The translations under genes and the position numbers were made by a program. This document shows positions 29,404-35,128 of a DNA stretch of 35,128 nucleotides, piece by piece. Every line of letters starts with the position of its first letter. Within the stretch, counting starts at the first letter, position 1. The notes under the pieces are model-generated. The model was given only the letters and a program-made list of their open reading frames with translations. It was not told where the DNA came from and made no database searches. Origin of the DNA: an uncultured Candidatus Nitrosopumilus sp. (GTDB taxonomy: Archaea; Thermoproteota; Nitrososphaeria; Nitrososphaerales; Nitrosopumilaceae); assembly GCA_905479565.1 (NCBI GenBank), contig CAJQMY010000040.1:1-35128 (forward strand), written 5' to 3'.

Positions 29404-30140
29404 CTGGAAAAGTGTATCTTGTTGGTGCGGGCCCTGGAGATAGCAAATTAATCACATTACGTGCAGTTGAATTACTTGAAAAAGCAGATGTTGTTTTGTA
29501 TGATAGATTAGTTAGCAAAAAAATAATTTCTATGATTCCAAAAAAAGCTGAAAAAATCTATGTTGGTCGTGCAGTAGGGGATGACACAACACATCAAAAT
29601 ACAACTAATGATTTAATGGTACAATATGCAAAATCTAAAAAAAATATAGTTAGACTAAAGGGCGGTGACCCAATTATTTTTGGACGTGGTGGTGAAGAGG
29701 CAGAATTTCTTAAAGAAAACAAAGTGAAATACGAAATTGTTCCAGGAATTACTTCGGGAATTGGCTCTGCAACATATGCCGGAATCCCGCTAACTCATAG
29801 AAAACATGCATCATCAGTAGTTTTTGTTACCGGACATGAAGATCCAGAAAAGAAAAAAGAAATTGTCAAATGGAAGAATCTTGCAAAGTCAGTTGATACA
29901 ATTGTAATTATGATGGGTTTGTCTAGGATTAATATTATTTGCAAGCAACTTGTTGCTGGAGGAATGGATAAAAACACTCCTGTGGCCGTAATTCAAAATG
30001 GAACTACTTCCAAACAAAAAATGATCAAAGGAACAGTCACAAACATTGCAAAAAAAGTTAAAGAAAATAAAATTACTCCTCCTACAAATATAATAATTGG
30101 AAAAGTAGTTGACTTGTCAGATATTATAGGTTGGAAATAA
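29400..30140 (+). CDS. cobA: Uroporphyrinogen-III C-methyltransferase (SUMT)
   Basis: The 246-residue SAM-dependent enzyme methylates uroporphyrinogen III to precorrin-2. The family motifs are VYLVGAGPGDSKLITLRAVELLEKADVVLYDRLV (N-terminus), RLKGGDPIIFGRGGEEAEFL (about 86-105), VVPGITSG-type VPGITSGIGSATYAGIPLTHR and a later TIVIMMGL. Precorrin-2 leads to cobalamin and sirohaem or archaeal haem. The hemD start codon shares its last base (TAATG). Confidence 0.93.
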   Translation: MTGKVYLVGAGPGDSKLITLRAVELLEKADVVLYDRLVSKKIISMIPKKAEKIYVGRAVGDDTTHQNTTNDLMVQYAKSKKNIVRLKGGDPIIFGRGGEEAEFLKENKVKYEIVPGITSGIGSATYAGIPLTHRKHASSVVFVTGHEDPEKKKEIVKWKNLAKSVDTIVIMMGLSRINIICKQLVAGGMDKNTPVAVIQNGTTSKQKMIKGTVTNIAKKVKENKITPPTNIIIGKVVDLSDIIGWK

Positions 30141-30934
30141 TGCTTGATGGAAAAACAATTGCTATAACTCGTTCAAAAGACGATGCATCAGAGTTTATCT
30201 CTCTTGCTGCGCAAAACAAAGCAATACCGTTACCATTACCTACGATAGAGCTTGTCAGCAAGGGTGAAAAAATTGTTGATGAGTTTTTAAATCTAGTAGA
30301 AACTGAACATCCTGACTATTCTGTATTTCTTAGCTCAAAGGCTGTAAAGATTCTCTTTGATACTGCTAAAAATGTTGGAAACTTTGAGAAATTGCAATTA
30401 GCAGTCGCAAATAGTGTAGTAATGTCAGTTGGCCCTAAAACCACTACAACTTTAAACGCATATGGAATTAAAGTGAATCATGAACCAAAAAATAATTCGT
30501 CCATTGGTATTGGCGAAGAGTTTTCACAAATCCATGCAGTTGGTAAAAAAGTAATTATTCCTCGCAGCGGTGCATCAAATCCTTTTCTCAAAGAACTATT
30601 AAACAAGATTGGAATCAATGTTGTAGAGATTCATTTGTATGATGTATGTGCATTTCGAGACACAACCCAATGGAATGGATTTCGAGAATTATTTTCTCAA
30701 AACAAAGTTGACGGCATTATCTTTACTAGTGCATCATCTGTTCGTGGATTTCTTGAGATTATGCTCAAGGATTATGAAAAATCTGATTTGACAAACCATC
30801 TCTCAAAATTATCCCTTGTGTGCATTGGTCCTTTTACCTCCGAAGAACTAAAGAAATTTGATGTTTCTCATGTCGTATCTAAAGTACATACTGTTGTAGG
30901 TGCATTTGACACAATGAAGACTAGTCTTAGTTAA
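30140..30934 (+). CDS. hemD: Uroporphyrinogen-III synthase
   Basis: The 264-residue enzyme closes hydroxymethylbilane into uroporphyrinogen III with inversion of ring D. It has the loosely conserved HemD pattern: GKTIAITRSKDDASEFI at the start, YSVFLSSKAVKILFD (about 55-69), VIIPRSGASNPFLKELL (about 137-153), VVEIHLYDVCAF and VDGIIFTSASSVRGFLE (about 191-207). I use ATG 30140, on the stop codon of the SUMT gene, over the TTG at 30131. Last gene of the four-gene operon, followed by T-rich sequence near 30980. Confidence 0.9.
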   Translation: MLDGKTIAITRSKDDASEFISLAAQNKAIPLPLPTIELVSKGEKIVDEFLNLVETEHPDYSVFLSSKAVKILFDTAKNVGNFEKLQLAVANSVVMSVGPKTTTTLNAYGIKVNHEPKNNSSIGIGEEFSQIHAVGKKVIIPRSGASNPFLKELLNKIGINVVEIHLYDVCAFRDTTQWNGFRELFSQNKVDGIIFTSASSVRGFLEIMLKDYEKSDLTNHLSKLSLVCIGPFTSEELKKFDVSHVVSKVHTVVGAFDTMKTSLS

Positions 30935-30992
30935 ACTGGATAAATTTGAAATTTTAGCTTGTCCTAACTAGCTCCGCCTATTTTTCCTCATG

Positions 30993-31002
30993 TATTTATA
31001 AT
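30993..31002 (+). promoter_or_regulatory. TATA element for the suf operon
   Basis: TATTTATAAT is centred about 25 bases before ATG 31023 and about 16 bases before ATG 31014. The spacing favours 31023 as the leaderless start of sufB. Confidence 0.5.
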
Positions 31003-31022
31003 ATAACGGGGTTATGACGAAT

Positions 31023-32423
31023 ATGACTGCTGAAAATCTAGATATGGATTATTCAAAATATGACTTTAAGGATTCTACAGAATTGTATGTCCACCTTAGC
31101 AAGAAAGGCCTGTCTAAGGAAACTGTAATTGAAATAAGTAAAATGAAAAAAGAGCCACAATGGATGCTTGATTTCAGATTGCGATCTTATGAAATTTTTA
31201 TGCAAAAACCAATGCCCATTTGGGGCGGAGATCTTAGTGTAATTGATTTCCAAAATATTTACTATTATGCAAAAGCATCTGACAAAGTAGAAAAGAACTG
31301 GGATGATGTTCCAGACAATGTTAAGCAAACATTTGACAAACTGGGAATTCCAGAAGCTGAAAAAAAGTTTTTAGCAGGTGTTGGTGCACAATACGAATCT
31401 GAAGTTGTGTACCACAGCTTAAGAGAAGATTTAGCAAAACAGGGCGTTCTCTTCTTAGATACTGATGCAGCTCTTATTGAACATCCAGAGATATTCAAAA
31501 AATACTTTGGTAAAATTATTCCTCCAGAGGATAACAAATTTGCAGCACTTAACAGTGCAGTGTGGAGTGGTGGTTCTTTCATCTATGTTCCACCTGGTGT
31601 CCATATTGACATGCCTCTACAAGCATACTTTAGAATTAATGCAGAAAACATTGGTCAATTTGAAAGAACATTGATTATTGTTGATGAAGGTGCAGAAGTA
31701 CATTACATTGAAGGTTGTACTGCCCCTGTCTATTCTTCAGAATCATTGCACTCTGCAGTTGTAGAATTAGTTGCACTCAAAGATGCAAAACTAAGATACA
31801 CTACAATTCAAAATTGGAGTGCAGATGTCTATAATCTTGTAACAAAACGTGCTTATGCACATGAAGGTGCAACCGTTGAATGGATTGATGGAAATATTGG
31901 TAGTAAGCTAACTATGAAATATCCTGGAGTTTATCTTATGGGCGAAAGATCATACGGTGAAACATTGTCCATTGCTTTTGCTGGTAAAGGACAGCATCAA
32001 GATACAGGCGCTAAAATGGTCCATCTTGCACCAAATACCACTTCTAAAGTCACATCAAAGTCAGTAAGTAGACTTGATGGACGTTCCACTTACAGAGGAA
32101 TGTTACATGTAGCAAAAGGTGCTACTGGTGTAAAATCAACTGTAAGATGTGATGCATTGCTCTTAGATGATACATCTAAAACTGATACCTATCCATATAT
32201 GGAAATTAATCAAGAAGATGCAACAATTACTCACGAAGCAACTGTTGGAAAAATTGGCGATGACCAAATCTTCTATCTTATGAGTAGAGGATTTAATGAG
32301 GAAGAAGCACTATCTCTAATTGTAAATGGTTTCATGGAACCATTTACAAAAGAATTACCGATGGAATACGCTGTTGAATTAAACAGACTCATCAAACTAG
32401 AGATGGATGACTCAGTGGGATAA
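31023..32423 (+). CDS. sufB: Fe-S cluster assembly protein SufB
   Basis: The 466-residue scaffold subunit builds Fe-S clusters with SufC and SufD. It has the N-terminal region [30 protein letters not shown] and the long right-handed beta-helix (SufBD domain, about 130-440) with [37 protein letters not shown] and [25 protein letters not shown]. It ends in the [20 protein letters not shown] segment. The start is ATG 31023 by TATA spacing; ATG 31014 adds three residues. It heads a cluster with sufD, a Rieske protein gene and sufS. sufC is not in this window on the upstream side. Confidence 0.95.
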   Translation: MTAENLDMDYSKYDFKDSTELYVHLSKKGLSKETVIEISKMKKEPQWMLDFRLRSYEIFMQKPMPIWGGDLSVIDFQNIYYYAKASDKVEKNWDDVPDNVKQTFDKLGIPEAEKKFLAGVGAQYESEVVYHSLREDLAKQGVLFLDTDAALIEHPEIFKKYFGKIIPPEDNKFAALNSAVWSGGSFIYVPPGVHIDMPLQAYFRINAENIGQFERTLIIVDEGAEVHYIEGCTAPVYSSESLHSAVVELVALKDAKLRYTTIQNWSADVYNLVTKRAYAHEGATVEWIDGNIGSKLTMKYPGVYLMGERSYGETLSIAFAGKGQHQDTGAKMVHLAPNTTSKVTSKSVSRLDGRSTYRGMLHVAKGATGVKSTVRCDALLLDDTSKTDTYPYMEINQEDATITHEATVGKIGDDQIFYLMSRGFNEEEALSLIVNGFMEPFTKELPMEYAVELNRLIKLEMDDSVG

Positions 32424-32450
32424 TCTCCGAAAATATAATTTTAATGAATC

Positions 32451-33851
32451 ATGTCCCAAGCCCTTCTTTCAAAACTTAACACGACTCACATAGATGAGAT
32501 TTCTTCATCAAGGAATGAGCCTGATTGGCTAAAGGACTATAGAAAAAGTTCCTTGTCTATCTATGATAGTCTAGCAATCGAGCTGTCTCCACTTTACAAC
32601 AAATACACTGATGCAAAAAAAATGGATCCAGAAAAAGTATCTCTTTCAACATCTACAACTGCAACTGTTCCTGATTTTCTTAAAAAAAGATTAAGTGAAT
32701 TAGAAAAAGAAATTTGTATTATTCAAGTTGGAACCAATATTCATAAAATAAATATCTCTGATGATTTAAAATCTAAAGGATTAGTAATTTCTTCAATATC
32801 AGATGCAATTAAAAACAATCCTGAATTAGTTAAAAAAGCATTAGAGGCCTCTAAATCTCAAGAAGACAAATTTACGGCACTAAATAATGCTGCATTTAAT
32901 TCTGGAATATTTATTCACATTCCACGTAACTTAGTATTGGACAAACCTGTTTACTTTTTGACATGTTTGTCTGATGATGATCATTCTGTAATTTCTAGAA
33001 ATATAATATTTGCAGGTGAGAGTAGTAAGGCTGCAATTGTTCAAGAACTATATTCGCCAAAAACTGAGGCACAGCAAGCATATCTTGAATTACTGAACAC
33101 CAATCTTGCAGCGAATGCACAACTGGACATTACCACTCTGCAAATGATGGATCAACATGCTGTAACCTTCACAACAAGACGAACTGACTTGGCACAAGAT
33201 TCCAAAGTAAATTGGTATTCTGGATTGTTTGGATCAATGCTGTCTAGATACAAGATTGAATATTTCCTTAATGGTAATGGTGCATCTTCAAATGATTCTG
33301 AAGTAATTTTTGGAAATAATGAACAATCATTCGATATTCAAACCAACGTAAATCATGAAAGCCCATCTACTGAAGCAAGAGTAGTTGAAAAATCAATTCT
33401 GAGAAATAAATCAAAATCCCTTTTCAAAGGAATGATTAGAATTAAAGAAAATGCCGCAAAATCAAATTCATTTTTGTCTGGCCGTTCTATTCTTTTAGAT
33501 AAAGACGCAAAGTCTGATGCAATTCCTAGCTTGGAGATTTTTACTAATGATGTAAAGGCTACTCACTCTGCGTCAGTTGCACAAATTGACGAAGAACAAA
33601 TATTCTATTTGAAAACTAGATGTCTTACTCACGCAGAATCTGAAAGAATAATTATTGAGGGATTTTTAGAACCTCTTTCACGAAAAATGTCAATTCAAGT
33701 CAGGGCATGGATTGCTTATCTTATTGAATCAAAATGGGAAAATAGAGAACTTACAATTAACACCGATGAAGAATTAACAAAATTTGTTGAAATTGAAGAG
33801 ACCCGCTATAACGAAGACTCTGAAATAGAACAGCATTACAAGTATCGGTGA
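32451..33851 (+). CDS. sufD: Fe-S cluster assembly protein SufD
   Basis: The 466-residue paralogue of SufB pairs with it in the SufBC2D scaffold. It shares the N-terminal RNEPDWLKDYRKSSLSIYDSL, the middle FTALNNAAFNSGIFIHIPRNLVLDKPVYF and the C-terminal THSASVAQIDEEQIFYLKTRCLTHAESERIIIEGFLEPL. The beta-helix core between is more divergent than in SufB, as is usual. It starts 27 bases after sufB. Its stop codon lies within the likely ribosome binding site of the Rieske gene. Confidence 0.93.
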   Translation: MSQALLSKLNTTHIDEISSSRNEPDWLKDYRKSSLSIYDSLAIELSPLYNKYTDAKKMDPEKVSLSTSTTATVPDFLKKRLSELEKEICIIQVGTNIHKINISDDLKSKGLVISSISDAIKNNPELVKKALEASKSQEDKFTALNNAAFNSGIFIHIPRNLVLDKPVYFLTCLSDDDHSVISRNIIFAGESSKAAIVQELYSPKTEAQQAYLELLNTNLAANAQLDITTLQMMDQHAVTFTTRRTDLAQDSKVNWYSGLFGSMLSRYKIEYFLNGNGASSNDSEVIFGNNEQSFDIQTNVNHESPSTEARVVEKSILRNKSKSLFKGMIRIKENAAKSNSFLSGRSILLDKDAKSDAIPSLEIFTNDVKATHSASVAQIDEEQIFYLKTRCLTHAESERIIIEGFLEPLSRKMSIQVRAWIAYLIESKWENRELTINTDEELTKFVEIEETRYNEDSEIEQHYKYR

Positions 33852-33852
33852 T
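33847..33852 (+). promoter_or_regulatory. Shine-Dalgarno site inside the sufD stop region
   Basis: GGTGAT, complementary to the archaeal 16S tail (ATCACC), overlaps the sufD TGA and lies 3 bases before TTG 33856. It supports TTG as the start and coupling of the two genes. Confidence 0.5.
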
Positions 33853-33855
33853 ATT

Positions 33856-34164
33856 TTGTCTGAATGGATTAAAGCTTGTACTTTGGAGCAGGTAAAAGAG
33901 GGGCAACTTTTCGGATTTGTTCACGAAGATAAGAAACTCCTCATAGCTAACCTGAAGGGAGAAATTCACGCAACTGATTTAATCTGCACCCATGCAGATG
34001 CTGACCTTTCTACTGGATTTCTAAGTGATGAGGGTGTTAGATGTCCTTTGCATCTCTCAGTCTTTAATCTGGTAAATGGGGAACCTCAAAACCTTCCCGC
34101 TGAAACTGCTCTAAAAATATACGCTGTTAAAATAGATGCCAATGAAATTTACGTGGAGATTTAA
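33856..34164 (+). CDS. Rieske-type [2Fe-2S] protein of the suf operon
   Basis: The 102-residue protein has the Rieske ligand boxes Cys44-x-His46 (CTHADAD) and Cys63-x2-His66 (CPLH), 16 residues apart. The fold is that of a small soluble Rieske ferredoxin, like the electron-transfer partners of dioxygenases. There is no signal peptide, so it is cytoplasmic. It starts with TTG. Its place between sufD and sufS suggests an electron donor for cluster assembly. Confidence 0.88.
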   Translation: MSEWIKACTLEQVKEGQLFGFVHEDKKLLIANLKGEIHATDLICTHADADLSTGFLSDEGVRCPLHLSVFNLVNGEPQNLPAETALKIYAVKIDANEIYVEI

Positions 34165-34167
34165 GAT

Positions 34168-35128
34168 ATGCAAAGTACAGAATCATTATTTGAAAATTTA
34201 AGAAGTGATTTTCCAATTCTAAAAAGGACTGTTAGGGACAACAAGCAACTTGTTTATTTAGATAATGCATCCACTACACAAAAACCAAATCAAGTGATAG
34301 ATGCCATTACAGACTATTATCAAAATCACAATGCAAATATTCATAGAGCAGTTTATGAGCTTGCTGAAGAAGCAACTGAATCTTATGAATCTTCACGAGA
34401 TAAAGTTGCAAATTTTGTAAATATAAAAAACCGTCAGGAAATTATTTTTGTTCGTGGTACCACTGAAGCAATTAATTTAGTTGCGTATGCATGGGGAAGG
34501 CCTCACATCGATGAAGGCAATATCATTGTCACAACTGAGTATGAACATCACAGTAACATTGTTCCATGGCAACTTTTAACACAAGAAAAACATGCAAAAT
34601 TAGAATACATTGGAATGGATGATAATGGGGAGCTGATTTTAGATGATCTTGACAAATATCTTGCAACAGGTAAAGTTAAACTTGTAACGTTTAGTTTGAT
34701 GTCTAATGTTCTTGGAACAATTACTAATGCTGAAAAAATTATTGAAAAATGTAAAGCAGCTGGAGTTCTTACCTTGATTGATGGCGCTCAAGCAGTTCCT
34801 CACATGAAAGTTGACATTGAAAAATTGGGATGTGATTTTTTTGCATTTTCTGGACATAAAATGCTAGGACCTACAGGAATTGGAGTTTTATGGGTTAGAA
34901 AATCTGTACTTCAAACTATGAGTCCTTTCCATGGAGGTGGCGACATGATTAGAGAAGTTCACAAATATGAAACAACGTGGAATGACCTACCTTACAAGTT
35001 TGAAGCGGGTACGCCTAATATTGCTGATGTTATTGGCTTGGGATCTGCAATTGACTATCTTACCAAAATTGGGATGGATAATATACGAAAACATGAAATT
35101 GAATTAACTCAATATGCTATTGATAAAC
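34168..35128 (+). CDS. sufS: Cysteine desulfurase SufS (3' end outside window)
   Basis: The first 320 residues are visible, and the gene runs past the right edge. It is a PLP enzyme of the SufS (group II) type that removes sulfur from cysteine for the SufBCD scaffold. Motifs: YLDNASTTQKP (30-40), NANIHRAVYELAEEAT (55-70), FVRGTTEAINLVAY, TEYEHHSNIVPW (with the PLP-stacking His), DGAQAVPHM and the Schiff-base Lys231 in FSGHKMLGPTG. FHGGGDMI and FEAGTPNI follow. The catalytic Cys loop lies outside the window. ATG 34168 is 3 bases after the Rieske gene stop. Confidence 0.95.
   Translation, partial: MQSTESLFENLRSDFPILKRTVRDNKQLVYLDNASTTQKPNQVIDAITDYYQNHNANIHRAVYELAEEATESYESSRDKVANFVNIKNRQEIIFVRGTTEAINLVAYAWGRPHIDEGNIIVTTEYEHHSNIVPWQLLTQEKHAKLEYIGMDDNGELILDDLDKYLATGKVKLVTFSLMSNVLGTITNAEKIIEKCKAAGVLTLIDGAQAVPHMKVDIEKLGCDFFAFSGHKMLGPTGIGVLWVRKSVLQTMSPFHGGGDMIREVHKYETTWNDLPYKFEAGTPNIADVIGLGSAIDYLTKIGMDNIRKHEIELTQYAIDK

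Noticed and set aside
31053-31674. Frames within sufB on both strands
   Set aside because: They lie wholly inside a gene with clear SufB motifs and carry none themselves.

Overview
The window looks like a chromosomal stretch from a low-GC marine ammonia-oxidising archaeon (Nitrososphaerota/Thaumarchaeota, Nitrosopumilus-like). The basis is an archaeal uL16/L10e ribosomal protein, an archaeal tRNA-splicing endonuclease, many apparently leaderless genes with an A/T-rich TATA element about 26-27 bases before the start codon, AT-rich codon use, PRC-barrel and Lrp-type ligand-domain proteins, and a secreted protein carrying the WIKNNAGWW motif that I associate with this group. No search was run, so the taxonomy is inference from family content.

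Layout. 1-2100: tail of a membrane-anchored protein, a long coiled-coil protein, and a 35-residue C2H2-type zinc-finger gene whose promoter holds a perfect 10-bp-arm palindrome. 2119-2183: candidate box C/D guide RNA. 2310-6283: CPA2 antiporter and partner, tRNA-Gly, L10e diverging from an EndA-like gene, and an orphan PLD-like gene with a degenerate active site. 6284-8701: gene-poor stretch with a two-helix membrane protein, a tandem Lrp/AsnC ligand-domain protein and an apparent integrase remnant next to tRNA-Glu, suggesting an eroded integrated element. 8814-13212: mostly small hypothetical genes, including a 9-cysteine metallothionein-like protein, a TPR protein and a secreted protein.

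13196-20807 holds three surface or regulatory genes that all look broken. A secreted beta-propeller gene has an in-frame TAG. The divergent membrane-tethered HTH regulator gene is split at an A7 run. An NHL-HYR-RTX surface protein has an in-frame TAA plus a shift at a G5 run. Between them are a deazaflavin-reductase-like gene, a PRC-barrel gene, a 32-residue zinc ribbon and an ABC-2 exporter pair, all intact.

20907-27167 is a transport and stress block: a three-repeat secreted protein, PhoU-like/PiT phosphate uptake, an SbtA/SbtB-like bicarbonate module, and an arsR / arsC-aquaporin module. 27194-30934 is a tightly overlapping tetrapyrrole operon (hemL, hemC, SUMT, hemD). 31023 to the end is a SUF iron-sulfur operon (sufB, sufD, Rieske protein, sufS cut by the window edge); together these two supply tetrapyrroles and Fe-S clusters.
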